64,000 nt of DNA from Stenocarpella maydis (Eukaryota > Ascomycota > Sordariomycetes > Diaporthales > Diaporthaceae): positions 62,001 to 126,000 of the forward strand of contig NQMI01000118.1 of assembly GCA_002270565.1 (NCBI GenBank). Direction: 5' to 3'. The position numbers and the translations under genes were made by a program. Of this stretch, positions 11,243 through 22,499 are shown one piece after another. The notes below the pieces were generated by a model. The model saw only the letters and a program-made list of their open reading frames with translations. It was not told where the DNA came from and searched no databases. The first letter of the stretch is position 1. The number at the start of each line of letters is the position of its first letter.

Positions 11243-12736
11243 CTACACCCTGGAGAACGTGCTGACTGAGAGCCTTCTGGTCCCATCTTTATTCCGAGGT
11301 CGTCCTCCAACACCGTTCATCACGCACCTCTTCTCCAGCGAAAAGCTGTGTCGTCGCCTACCGTGCTTTCGTTCGGCATCCTCGACAACACGTCCATCCG
11401 CGCTTCCTTCACGTGGTATTTCTGTCTGCACCTCAGGTTGTGAGACTACGACGTCCCAACTCCAGAGGCGAGACGTCCATTCGCGGGCAGCAACAACAGC
11501 GATTGGGGCATAATAGAGATTTTCCGGATCGATATCAAGGCTCTGGACCTGGGAGGCGTTCCGTATCAGGTCGACGTGGTGCGGCTTCCATGATTGCTTC
11601 CCGGCTTCAGGCAGAGATTTCAAGAGCAACAGGGACTCGATTTCGCCGGCAGTAGCCTTGGCCTCGTCGCGGAGTCTGTCCCTGAGCTCCCTCGCCTGCC
11701 GTGCAGCCACTTCATCGTAGAGCAGCACTGCAAGCTCCTGTACTGTCTTCAGGTCTCCGTCCATATAGGCCACATGGTAGTGTCGACCTTTAAAATGATG
11801 AATAAAGTTTCGCATATAAACAAGGGCGCGGAGCTTATCAGTAACCTCCAAGCATGTGGTGTGCCGAAAGTCGAAAGCGTGCGAGTAGAACCAAGGACTC
11901 AGCCTATCTCGGCCGAAATCGACATCTGACTTGTATTCATAACGTCCACGGCATTTATGTGGCCGGTATTTGCGGAGAAAATTCCAAAAACAGAGCTTCG
12001 CCACGTCTTCTCCCTCGCGAGCGATGTCGAATAGCACGTCGTGATTGATGTAAACCTTGTAATCAGGGGCTTTGGTCCACGAGTTGTCCCACAGCCGTGT
12101 TCGTACGGCGGTGTCCAGCCGCGCCACCAGGTCATTCCACTTAGTCTCTGACATGATGCGGGGTCTATTCGCCGGCGTGAAGTTCTGGGGCTGCAATGGA
12201 TCTTCGGGCGCGCCCCAGCCCACAATCTCTTGCTGGGGGCTGTTCGCGTCGTCTTTTGGCTGTATGGAGTACCCCCAGCCCCGTGGGTTGGGGTCCCATG
12301 AGATATCTGTGGAATCGCGGAGGCCAACTCTACCCTGGAGGTTCATTCGTGATCTGGAGAGTGACGCATCGGTGTGTCGCAGGTATCCAAATTCCCCCCA
12401 CTTGCAATTGATGTTGGCTCGCTTGGTGGGCGTGGTGGTAGGGTCTGATGACTGGTGAGTACTCGGCGATGTGACTCTGCTCTGCGACGATGGTGTCCGA
12501 GAGCTCCGGGTCCGGGACGAATTTGTTGAGCGAGCATAAGAAGGAAGACGCAGCTCAGATGTGACGGAGCGCTCGGGGCTGGCTGATGAGGAACTGCTTG
12601 GCGTTGGCAACCTTGTGATGTCCTGCCCTCGAAGACGGGCTATTTGAAGCCGAAGTGATTGGTTCTCTTCCTCAAGGTCTTTGATTCGACCCTCAGCCAA
12701 CGACAGCTGGTCGGCGAGTAGATGGATGAACTTCAT
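11243..12736 (-). CDS. Uncharacterised coiled-coil family protein, copy 1 (intronless)
   Basis: A 497-aa single-exon protein of unknown function. The N-terminus (about 5-38) is a leucine-zipper-like coiled coil, followed by a long Ser/Thr/Arg-rich linker (about 40-110). The conserved part (about 197-430) carries RTRLWDNSW, INHDVLF, RPHKCRGRYEYKSDVDFGR, MRNFIHHFKG, LAVLLYDE and ARELRDRLRDEA. The same signatures recur in the gene at 14711-16167 and in the relic at 18961-19175, so this is a local gene family. No catalytic motif of a known family is recognised; the paired His in the HHF motif and the invariant HD are the best candidates for functional residues. It starts at an ATG directly before the zipper. 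Unlike copy 2 it has no intron near the linker. Copies 1 and 2 are divergently transcribed, about 2 kb apart. Confidence 0.8.
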   Translation of the reverse strand: MKFIHLLADQLSLAEGRIKDLEEENQSLRLQIARLRGQDITRLPTPSSSSSASPERSVTSELRLPSYARSTNSSRTRSSRTPSSQSRVTSPSTHQSSDPTTTPTKRANINCKWGEFGYLRHTDASLSRSRMNLQGRVGLRDSTDISWDPNPRGWGYSIQPKDDANSPQQEIVGWGAPEDPLQPQNFTPANRPRIMSETKWNDLVARLDTAVRTRLWDNSWTKAPDYKVYINHDVLFDIAREGEDVAKLCFWNFLRKYRPHKCRGRYEYKSDVDFGRDRLSPWFYSHAFDFRHTTCLEVTDKLRALVYMRNFIHHFKGRHYHVAYMDGDLKTVQELAVLLYDEVAARQARELRDRLRDEAKATAGEIESLLLLKSLPEAGKQSWKPHHVDLIRNASQVQSLDIDPENLYYAPIAVVAAREWTSRLWSWDVVVSQPEVQTEIPREGSADGRVVEDAERKHGRRRHSFSLEKRCVMNGVGGRPRNKDGTRRLSVSTFSRV

Positions 12737-13962
12737 CGTTGCTGTGAGTGACCCTGGTTTAGTATTGGCAAATCCCTTTATGTTAAAGTAGTCGTGGTAG
12801 TTCTCTCGACTGTTGCTGTTGATAGGTCTTGTACGTACGTACTAGTAAGCAATGGTGAGGTTTATTCGTGGTTGATTGTAGGTTCTAGAGGTTGCAAAAG
12901 GGCCTGTCCGAACGAGGTATTAAGCTATGTGTGTTATGGTCGTTCCTTCCTCGATATTACTTTAGCCGATGACTTCAATGTTGTGGGCGATCGAGATGGT
13001 TGATGCGAGAGAGCAAAGTTGATACCGTCAGGCTCTTGATGGACAAGTTTATAACCTGTGAGATGATCAATTCACCAATATTGGCTCATCAATGTTCACT
13101 TGGGCACTAATCCTATAAGTGAGTGGCTTCAAAGTCAAATGACCCCCGAGATGAATTGGTCCGAGATGGATTGCATGAGCAGAGGGGTGAATTGGGAAGA
13201 TGGGTAGAATTTTATACCAGGAGGCAGTTCACTTAAAATTCCTCTTTTAACTTATTAAAAGAAATATTTTGCATAGAATTTACATCTACTGGTAGCCAGG
13301 AGGCCGGCTCAATACCGAATCTAATGATTCCTGCGCTAAGTTGGCGACGGCCAGACACTAGGAGTGCTAACACAAAATGTTTGCTAAGGCTCCGCACTAC
13401 TTCCATAAAAATTGAAGGAATTGAAAATTTCTGGCGACCCTCTAACAGAAACTTTGAATCCCAATACTTTTTACCCCCAGGGGCTGCCCCAATACAGCGT
13501 GGTGACGATATGTAGGTACCTGAGTATTCAAATAGATATAAAGACCGAGGCGAATGCCATTACCTGGTTTCTTATTTAACCCGATCGCAACACATATGTA
13601 CTCTCTAAGAAAAGAAAAGGAGGGGGGAGGCTGAGGCGGTCCCTTCATACAGTCAAATTTCATCAGTACCCAACCTAAACTGCAGTCTGATCTGACTCTC
13701 TGAAAAATGCCAGTGAATGCAGGTTTCTGCTCTTAACTCGCCGCATGAAGCTAATTTAAGTCACCTTTATGATTAGTTTTTCAAGCAAATTTTCTTGCTC
13801 TGGCGCTTGGTTTAACCCAAGAATAATCTGCTTCTAAATTAATTCTGAGACTTCCTTTCAGTCCTAAGGTCTACTAGGCTTGCCTAACTTAGAGGTTTGC
13901 TTAGATCTTAAAGTTTTAAACCCCTCTTAAGCTATGTTCACGATTGCTTCTTCTTTATTATA
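12737..13962. other. Intergenic between divergent paralogues, proximal part
   Basis: The region begins with the promoter side of coiled-coil copy 1. Short open frames at 12794, 13324 and 13442 (60-73 codons) show no recognisable protein. Nothing else is supported. Confidence 0.45.
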
Positions 13963-14032
13963 ACTGCCTCTTCGTAACAGCCTCTTCGTGACTGCCCCTT
14001 CATGACTGCCTCTTCGCGACTGCCTCTCCGTG
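13963..14032. repeat. 14-bp minisatellite, five units
   Basis: Five consecutive 14-bp units with consensus ACTGCCTCTTCGTG occupy 13963-14032 exactly (units start 13963, 13977, 13991, 14005, 14019). Units differ by one to three bases, mostly transitions. It is not in a recognisable coding frame. Confidence 0.9.
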
Positions 14033-14252
14033 ATACTGAGGTATATAGCTCACCTGATCTTAGTTAATTAGAACTGCTTACGTGACCTTTACACCTAAAA
14101 CTGGATATCCCTAGCCCTGTGGGGGAAGGCTTCCCCTGGCAGGAATCATCAAAGTCTGGGTTTCCCTACCACATCTGGGCCATCTGGGGTACCATAAGCT
14201 GATGTCCCCAAGCCCCAGTACGGAAGGTAGTTCTGCAGTGGCCCTCGGCTCA

Positions 14253-14292
14253 GTTAACAATACTGTACTAAGTTAGTACGGTGTTAGTTAAC
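14253..14292. repeat. Imperfect 40-bp inverted repeat
   Basis: Two arms of about 20 bp beginning and ending with GTTAAC are imperfect reverse complements with almost no spacer (GTTAACAATACTGTACTAA against the complement of the right half). It could be the remains of a miniature element end or a cruciform-forming sequence. Confidence 0.5.
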
Positions 14293-14710
14293 AACTAAGA
14301 CTATCTTCCATAGTCTTTACCACTTAGTTAAATATTTTCACTAATTTAGCAACAGAGCTAATTGTGTCTGGTCGAATATAAATTTATGAACTTCCCCCTT
14401 CACTTTCCTCATCTCTGTCCTTCTTTACCCCATCTTCACCTCCGCCCCCCTTAACTATCAATACTATAAACTTCACTACTATCCTCATTCACTGACTTCT
14501 CAAACCACACCATTGTAACGGTACCTCGCCCACCGTCTTTTACAAATACTTCCACCAGCTCCCTCTGGCCACCAGCCACAACCATCAACCCTTTCTTGCC
14601 TGTACCATCAGAATCCTGACCCTTCTGACCAGTGTAAGAAGAGAGCTGTATTGCGCTCATTATTCTGTACCCAACAGCATACCACCTCAGGCTACCCTTT
14701 GTATTTCATC

Positions 14711-16167
14711 ATGACGCGCAAGATCGTCCAGTCCATGGAGCAACAGCTCTTGATCGCCAGAGCCCGCATCGGGAGCCTCGAGACCGAGAATCAGCAGTTG
14801 AAGACCAAGAATCGGGAGCTGAAGTTGGCCCTACGCAAAGCCACACCACACAGCAAGAAGAGCCCGGCAGTACAGAACCGGGTCCTGCGCCCGCTGAGTG
14901 CTTCCACCGACAGCGGATACAGCAGGTGAGCAATTCCCAATAATTCGAAGATGCAATTGATTCGAGGCTAATTGTTGTTTGTAGCCGCAGCCAGAGCCCC
15001 CTCTCCGAGGGCACGCCATCCTATGCTCGGCCTACCAGAGCGTCCAGGCTCCGCGATGCTCAATTTTCTGCGTCTCACAACGAGAGCACATCTTCAGTGG
15101 TTGCCGTCTGCTCATCCTCTACATTGTCCTCGTCAGGAGGCTTTACCCCTCGCGACGCGAACATCGTGATCCGCGGAAAAGCATACGTCTACCAGAGAGG
15201 CCGTCTTGCTACCCCGTGGAGTCAGAATAGGTATCTCAAGTCCACCGAAGCCTCAGTCAGCAAGTTCGGATGGCTCGAAACCTCAAGGTCGGAGAGCTAT
15301 AGCTGTCCAGCACAGAATTCTTGGTCTTCCCAGGATGATGGTGCATTCGAGATTGTTCCTACACCACCCCCCGAGCCATGCATTGAGCTTGAGTTGCTGT
15401 CGGCGCAAAACATGTCCCAGACAGAGCTGGACGACATCGCGGAGCTGGTGGGCATTGTGCAGCGCACAAGGCTCTACGACAACGCCTGGCTCGCAGACCC
15501 GGCTAGCAACATCTGCATGGACCACGACGAGGTCTTCGGCTTCTTGACAAGAGCGGAGAGGTTGGCCAAGCAATGTCTTCTGAGGTGGCTGCGCGCCAAC
15601 CGCCCCCAGAGGTGCAAGCAGCTGGGGCTTTGCTACCTGTCCGATATGGACCTCGGCAGGCAGGTCATGCAAAATCTGACTCGTTGCGAAGACGGGGATG
15701 AATTTTACAACCACAGGCACACGGGCGCACTTGATGTCTTGCGCAGCATCGAGGAAATGATCCAACTGAGGAACCGCGTACACCATTTCAACGGGGCCGA
15801 GTTCTCGGTGGCCGCCATCAACAAACACCTGTGCGAGGTTCACTCCCTGGCAATCAAGCTCTACGACGAGGAGAGCGCGAAGAGGGCCAGGGACCTGAGG
15901 GACCAGCTCCAGCGGGCAGCCCAGGGCGTGGCCCGGGAGATCGAGGCGGTGAGGTTCTTGACGCCGCTGCCGTTTGCGGGAGAGCACCCCTGGAGCCACC
16001 ACCACACCGAGCTCTTCGCCCTGGTCGCAGAACGGTCTCTCCATGAGGCTGAGCGGGTCCGCCATATTTATTCTCCGTTGGTCATCGAGTTGGCCCAGGA
16101 ATGGAAGAATGCAGGGCAGGATTGGAGCCTTGAGCCGGACTCTGGGGTAAGCCTCGAGATTGTATAA
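14711..16167 (+). CDS. Uncharacterised coiled-coil family protein, copy 2 (two exons)
   Basis: Exons 14711-14925 and 14985-16167 encode 465 aa. The 59-nt intron has donor GTGAGC, branch site GCTAAT and acceptor TTTGTAG, and joins frames cleanly (Ser codon split). Architecture matches copy 1: N-terminal coiled coil (about 5-45, rich in Leu, Glu and Lys heptads), Ser-rich linker with SYARPTRAS (copy 1: SYARSTNSS), and a conserved body with RTRLYDNAW, MDHDEVF, RPQRCKQ, YLSDMDLGR, LRNRVHHFNG, LAIKLYDEE and ARDLRDQLQ. Identity with copy 1 is moderate, so the duplication is not recent. The ATG at 14711 is chosen because it directly precedes the coiled coil. Function unknown; the coiled coil suggests self-association or partner binding. 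Confidence 0.85.
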
Positions 16168-16913
16168 AGGCTTCCGAGCGGTGGCCCTTGGCGGCGAATT
16201 TTGACCCTATTGGAAAGAAAACAAGGCAGCGTGGCCCACTAGGCGTGGCATGGCCGGGCGGGGAGTTGCTGCCTCTTGGGCACGCGGCCATGAGGCAATT
16301 CGCGATGGACTTCAGGACAAGAGATATTTGGGCGAGATGCGAGACGGCAGCAAAACGTCAGATTTGGAAATTCTGTGGCGGTTTGATGTTTGGAGTCTGG
16401 GATAGACTGATTTGTCTGTCTTTGTTTTGGCCTGTAACAAGCAGGATGCTGCTCTACGATGACAGCGTGGATTTCTTGCGTACGCGCACAGCGAGATGGA
16501 GCTTTTTTTTCTTCTGCCAATACATTGAGGCCCCTTCTCAAGGTTTTCACCATCGTGGTTTCCCTTGGGCTTCAATCAAATTGAGGGGGCTCTCAAGGCA
16601 TGAAATAGATCAATCAATCAATCAATCAACCAACACACGGAGAATTGAATGGATGGAAATTCATTCTGCCCTGGGTAATAATACTTTTTGTCGCCCGTAC
16701 AGTATCAAAAGCCAAATCAAAATATCACTTGATAGTAGGGTGGTGCTCTAAGTTACTGATATTTGCAATTCACCCTGAAAGTACCAACAAAACAGTGACA
16801 TCTTGTGTCTTCACATTCGATATGAAATGCTCCCCCGTTCGGATGAGCCCTGCGAGACAGTTCAACCACATCTCGCTTGGTACCTAGCTACCTTTCTGGG
16901 GTGCCAGGCTCTA
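16168..16913. other. Downstream region of coiled-coil copy 2
   Basis: Overlapping open frames at 16188-16751 (+) and 16239-16575 (-) have no recognisable content. A short (ATCA)n run lies at about 16609-16627. Nothing is supported up to the transposon end at 16914. Confidence 0.4.
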
Positions 16914-18771
16914 AGTCAAAGGGCCCACATTCGGACCACCCCCTGATTCGGACCACCCGCCAAGACTACCACCACCACACACACCTCTTCATTCCAACTC
17001 GTCTTCCTTATCGCCATCGCCCACCATGATGTAGGAAGCCGTATCTATGGTATTTTCAGACCCGCTGGATGCATCTGTACTATCGTCAAGCTTGCCGGCC
17101 TCGATCTTAGCCCTCCGTATATGCTTGATTTGTATGAATGTGGAGTTGGGGCTGGTTTCAACCCTCCTCCTCTTTTAAGGTACTATAGCCTCTAATTTGT
17201 TTTTAAGAGCCTAGTTTTCTCTTATAAGTATTATTACTTCCCACTCTTTCTCATTATATGCTTTTTATACCTTCCTAAAGAGGACTTATTGAGTTATATC
17301 TGAGTATTCTTGGGTGTGATAATTGGTAAGAATAGCCCGTACCTCTTGGGATACCCGGGGAGTTAACTACTTTATTACCTCTAGCAAAATTAGTACTAGA
17401 GTGATTAATTCAACCCCTTTAATTTAATTCTCCTTATTAGATTTAGTTCTAGTAGTCAATTTGTTAGAGTTTTCAAGCATAAGAGCACTTAATAGTAGCT
17501 TAGCCATATTTATAGGCTATAGACCTATATTATACCACCCAGATTTAATGTGAATTGAGTCTAAACCACTTAGTTAAGCCTTTTAATAGCAGTAAAGGAA
17601 TAATTATTTGCTAGAATAGGTATCTTTAAAGTATAAGTTAATAAGATCAGCCTCTTATTAATAAGTAGCCTTTAAGCTTGAGAAGACCCCTAGATCTAGA
17701 GGTTATAAGATATACAAGGTATAGGGTGGTAAATAAAGGTAATATATCTTATTTAAGAAGCATTCCCATATAAATTTAAAGGTTATATGGCTTTTATGCC
17801 CATCCATTACTAGTAAATGCTACTAATTTGAGTCCTTTAGCTTGGTCCAAGGGATAAAGACTTTTTGAAGCTACTTAAGTGCTACATCATTATTAGTCCA
17901 TTTATTTAGTATTACTATAAATTCCTAATTCTTAAGACCCTCAAGGGTCTTAAACCATTATTATTATACTAATTTCCCCTTAAAAATAATAAGAGGAGGG
18001 TACAATTGCCCTATAGCGGAGATATACTCAAGAAAGGAGGTCTAAGTATAAGAGGTATAGTTTTTTTAAGTAATAACCTTCCTCCCTTCCAGCCCAAGTA
18101 CCATTCCATTCATTCCCTCGCCTTTAGCTATACCGCCTTTATTAAGGTTGTGATGATTCTCGGCTAGAATCTTCTTGATCTCTGGGAGCTGAAGGAGGTT
18201 AAATTATTCTTTAATTATAGTCGTATTGGCCCCGTTTACTTGAGAAGAACTTATCTAACGGCTTTATATGCTTCGGATCTTAGGATTTCTCATTAGAAAG
18301 CCTCTTAGCCATTTGTAGCTGAAGGGTGGTTGGCGATAGTGTGGGCAGGCGACTCGGGCGGCGAAGGACCTTATTTTAAAATGGGTTACCAGCAGCCCTA
18401 ACTCAGCCTGGGTAATTGCCTAGTTAGATAGATGTACTTCTTGGGTTCGTGATAGCTTCATTTGAGGCTTAGCAGCATTAGAATGGCTTTAGGCACTGGC
18501 GAGATAATAATGAAGTGTGGTCCTTGGAATGCCCTAATGCCGGGCGACCTCTTATATACTAGCGCCTGCTGAGATAGCCTTAAGGCCCGCAGCTATATCT
18601 AACTCAGTATACGGCTTTATTGGTAATTAAAGATGATATATTTAAAGTTTGAAAAGAAGAAAAAATTTTATTATAATGATATCGCGGTATTTATGATAGG
18701 GTGGGTCCGATGCGTATGCGGGTGTGGGGTGGTCCGAATCAGGGGGTGGTCCGAATGTGGGCCCTTTGACT
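16914..18771 (-). mobile_element. Complete pogo/Fot1-type DNA transposon with TA target duplication
   Basis: A 1858-bp element ends in 45-bp inverted repeats (16914-16958 and 18727-18771) that I read as identical, starting AGTCAAAGGGCCCACATTCG. It is flanked by TA on both sides (16912-16913 and 18772-18773), the target duplication of Tc1/mariner/pogo elements. Each repeat contains the string ATTCGGACCACCC twice. The interior is AT-rich and carries a decayed transposase on the minus strand. It lies between the second and third copies of the coiled-coil family. Confidence 0.92.
17150..18650 (-). pseudogene. RIP-degraded pogo-family DDE transposase
   Basis: Minus-strand translation shows the N-terminal helix-turn-helix region typical of fungal pogo elements (pieces TELDIAAGLKAISAGASI, GIPRTTLHYYLASA, RTQEVHLSN) near 18350-18630 and the DDE_1 core further on, with LLVMDGHKSH at about 17800 (second catalytic Asp) and PLDLGV near 17690 (third Asp). 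The frame is broken by many TAA/TAG/TGA codons, several in place of conserved Trp, Gln or Arg, as RIP produces. No functional transposase can come from this copy; movement would need a transposase supplied in trans. Confidence 0.9.
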
Positions 18772-18960
18772 TATAGCTGTACAAACAATAGTGAAACACC
18801 CACCTTAGAATCACGCCTTAACAAACGAAACCCGTCACGCATGGTGGCTGGCGACCTCTAAGGATGCGAGCGTGGAAATTGCAAGTCAGGAGCGATCCTC
18901 TGAACCAGAGAAGCCAACCCATACCGTATCATGTCGCAGGCAGAATGCGAGGGCAGAATC

Positions 18961-19175
18961 GAGCGAGCCGCAATTGCACGATAAACCCGATTACGAGGCC
19001 GTGGGTAGGTGTGGGAGCGCGCCGACAATGTTATCATAGACCATGATGAACTTTACGGCATTCTATCCACAGCTGACAAGCTGGCTGAGCCCTTGTTCTG
19101 GTGATGACTGCATCTCAGGGAATATAACACACGAGGGCGGGGTTAGTACTTGTCGGATGTAGACCTTGGTTGAGA
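18961..19175 (+). pseudogene. Relic of coiled-coil family protein, copy 3
   Basis: One frame reads through the middle of the family domain: a WERADNVIIDHDELYGIL piece matches the WLADPASNICMDHDEVFGFL piece of copy 2, then ADKLAEPLFW, two stops, LHLREYNTRGRG, a stop, and YLSDVDLG followed by TGA. The spacing matches copy 1 (FWNFLRKYRPHKCRGRYEYKSDVDFGRD region) to within a residue, so no indel is needed, only nonsense changes. Both ends are gone: neither the coiled coil nor the C-terminal third is visible nearby. All three members lie within 8 kb. Confidence 0.75.
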
Positions 19176-21480
19176 TCCAATCCTGTATGTAACTGGACGA
19201 TCAACAACATTTGGGCGTTTTTGGAGATGCGTCTGAAAGTCATGGCTAGGCCCGCCCCATTATGGAACAGAAAACGTCAGAAGGGCTCTTGGTCAATGAA
19301 AACCTGTGTCTTCGTCATGGGAGAGTGCAGCATGCCATGTGAATCCGGGCTGCTTGGGGATGCCCGGAAGACCGCCCCACCCCCCAGACACAAAGCTGCT
19401 GCTACCACCCACCCTTGGCAGCAAAGCCAAGCTGTGTGAGGCATGGCACGCACGTGCGGCTCCCCACGGGAGCAGGTGTGCAGACACAGCAATTCAACAG
19501 TTATCGGGTACTGACTAGCGTTTTGATTTGCACTGTACATCGAATCAACTTGGAACGACGGCCTGACTGCCAAAATAGTCATCCCACCATCGGGCGACAT
19601 ATCAAACACGTCCGCATTTGGGGGCTATTTCAACTCCTCAATGGGCGTGTTGAGACGATACCAGTTGCAGTTACAGGGGGGAAATTGTGCTCATCGGATG
19701 TGAGGGGCACGCCCGTATGGTAATAGTGGGTGTTGTGTTGGAAGTTACGGAACTGTACTATTTAACTGGCAAAATTTGTAAAGTTAAATTCTTAGTTTAG
19801 TTATTCCCCACCTTTCCCGTGATTGGCTTAGCATTGAAGCATTTTGAAATTCATACAAATCACGACGACACTGCAAATGATACCCTGGTGGCCTGAGAAT
19901 GGCGAGCATGCTGTAGCAAGCGTCTATGAGTTGACCAGAAAGGGCTACAGATCCTGAACGGGATTTCCACCGTACAAGATCACCATTTATAGATAAGGTC
20001 AACTGACTGACCCCAGCAGTGATAGATACTTAGGCGCGTCTCTATTCACATGCAGTGTTCGAGTGCAGCACTCTGATTCACGTTTGCACGCACAGCCTAC
20101 CAATCCCCCCTTCCCGGCCCCAACTCTCTTTTTTCTGTTTTCAGAAGTTTTGGTGTCTTATACATAGTAATATGCGATTGGGAAAAGCTCTGTATCTTGA
20201 TTGCCCCGCGACGAAGCAGTCAGGCGGGACCCAAGCCACGAACACGGGGGCATAACCTGATTATGAAAGGATATGGTTGCCAAATACCTATTGGGAGTAC
20301 GGAAAAAGGAAATCCAAATCCTTCAATGCAGTTGGACCTGGCGGTATTGAATTAATGTTTGCAAACATTGGTGCCTCTTGCGCGGCCCTATGATGAGACA
20401 TATGCGTGGCTTAGGCCAACAGATCCTCTCCACTCGCTCGCGATGTGGCCTTAAGGAGAGAAATGTAATCTCAAATCTATGTGCCATTCGGCCAATATGC
20501 GGCCGCGTCTTAGACTTGGGCTTTAAACCGCTTGGCAGGACGAACGTCGTCGCAAGTTGGTCGAGGCCGTAACGGGCCTCCGCAGGGAAGGCGCAGGCAA
20601 CTCGTCTGGCAGGGTAGCAGACGTTGCTTCGATATGCAAACAACCGGGATGCGTGGATAATGTATGACTGGCTACCAACAAGTCCATCGTCGCAGGGCTC
20701 ATGTGGCGCAGGCGCCGACGATTGGTGGCAACTTCAAGCACTGTGGATCTGGATATAGTTGGGTGTTTCTATCCACCTCGTCAGCAGGCCAGTGTCCAAT
20801 GGACGTTGACTGGCCCTCTCGAACAGTTTAGGACAGAAAGTGTATCAGCGCGGTAAGGTGACCCAAGCATTCCGAGAATGTCAAAGGAAGAGCCTGGTAG
20901 TACAAGCTATTGCCAACTTGCTTGGTTCTTGGCGCGTCCCGTCTGATGGGGTGGCTAGTATCAGTACGGCCAGCCCTACACATCCTCTGACTGCAAAGGT
21001 TCGGTGCTAATTATGCTGTCGGATGATCGCCCGGGGAATTCTTGAACGCCTTGATTTCAGACATGGGACGGTGCATGGTTCGTGAGGTTGCATCGGCCTG
21101 GCCGGATGTTTACCTCCGATCTTGAAACATTCGGCCGAAGCTGAGCTTCCATGTTTGGGTTTCAAGGCTAAACGGCCTGAATAACTGGACGATACTATCC
21201 GGTAACATTCACGACCCGTTGCCTCCCAGATTTGTTCCTCGGAACGGGTCTCGACTCAGGACGGACTCTTCAGATGGCCTTAATCATGGCGCCTCTTCCC
21301 CAGACTCACTTCATTGTCAGATAAGTTCGACTGAGCAGTATTCTTTCCTTCTCTTGGCGACTGTTTTCGCGCGAAGTGGATTCGCACACAGGCCCGGAGC
21401 CTTGAGATTCTAACCGACCCTCTTTTATGTAATCTGTCGACTTTACCAATTTTAATCTTACTTTCCCGACCTTCCTTAGC
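19176..21480. other. Intergenic, 2.3 kb, no supported gene
   Basis: Open frames on both strands (for example 19277-19609 minus, 20323-20643 minus, 20378-20572 plus) overlap each other and lack recognisable motifs. There are no repeats, RNA genes or transposon ends that I can see. The last 100 bp before 21481 is pyrimidine-rich, as in fungal promoters. Confidence 0.45.
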
Positions 21481-22499
21481 ATGAAGGGGTCTCTTCTCTT
21501 CGCCTGGGCCGCGCTGCAGAGCACCGCAGTGACGGCCCGACCAGTCACACCCGCCGGGAAGCTGTCCGGTATCAGAGACGTCGGGCCGAGGTCGCCGGCA
21601 AACCCGTTCGCGGCCTTCCTGGGTGGTGGCGGGAACAAGGAGGACGTGCAGACCGCGGCCAGTTCGTTCGCTGGTGATGTCGCGATAGTCTCGGCATCAC
21701 TCAACGGAAGTAAGCAGACATGGCCCATGCGATGACCTTGACATTGAACAATGACTGATCATGTTTGTGCCTTCCAGTGGGCACCACGACCGACCCGCAA
21801 CAAATCCGCACCATGGCACGCAAGGCCTTTGTCGCCGAGGAAGACGAGGATCAACACCGCGCAGTGCTGGACAACGCCGCCGGCAGGGACGCAAGGCAGG
21901 CCAACCAGAAGATTGTCGACAACACCCCCATCGTCTTAGATGGTCTCGAGTCCATGATGAAGAACCCGTCCATGGGGAACGTCATGAGGCAATTGTCAAA
22001 GGTTGAGTCGGCAAGGTAGGCGTCGGACTCGGATTCACCACACGCCATAGTGAGCAAAATATCTGTGCTAATAACCCACGACAGGAACGCCAACATTCTT
22101 CCGAGCATCACCCAGCTGTCCAACAGCGCGTTCGAAAACTCGGGCGTTGACGGGCAGGCCAAGAAGTTCGAGCCCACGACCGGAACCCAGAGCCTGAAGC
22201 AGCTCATGGCAGGCGGTACCGGAGCCGGCTCCACCAATGCCAACACGGGCGCTGGCACCGCGAACAACAAGGACGGTGCCACAGGCACAGCCGGCACCGC
22301 GGCCAAGGGCGGCACCGCGGCCACCACCGGGAAAGGAAAAGGCGCCGCCGGCGCCCAAGGAGCTGGCACTGGTAAAGGTGCCGGAGCCACGGCTGGTGGT
22401 GACAACGCCGCCTCGGCCGCAAAGGGAGCTGCCGGCAAGGGCAAGACAAATGGGGCCGGCAACAGTGCTGCAGGGGATGACGAGGACGAGGACGACTAG
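21481..22499 (+). CDS. Secreted Gly/Ala/Thr-rich protein with acidic tail
   Basis: Three exons (21481-21709, 21778-22015, 22085-22499) encode 293 aa. Introns of 68 and 69 nt have donors GTAAGC and GTAGGC, branch sites ACTGAT and GCTAAT, and acceptors CCAG and ACAG; all frames join. The N-terminus (MKGSLLFAWAALQSTAVTA) is a good signal peptide. The middle (about 75-200) is a helical, charged region without Cys. The last 90 residues are a low-complexity Gly/Ala/Thr/Lys tract ending in DDEDEDD. No family recognised; a cell-wall-associated or secreted structural role is a guess from composition. The G/C-rich tract produces long shadow frames on the opposite strand. Confidence 0.8.

Noticed and set aside
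13963..14032. Regular short repeats as a CRISPR array
   Set aside because: Units are contiguous without spacers and the genome is fungal; a minisatellite.
15283..16065. 260-codon minus-strand frame
   Set aside because: Antisense of coiled-coil copy 2, whose frame is supported by its paralogue.
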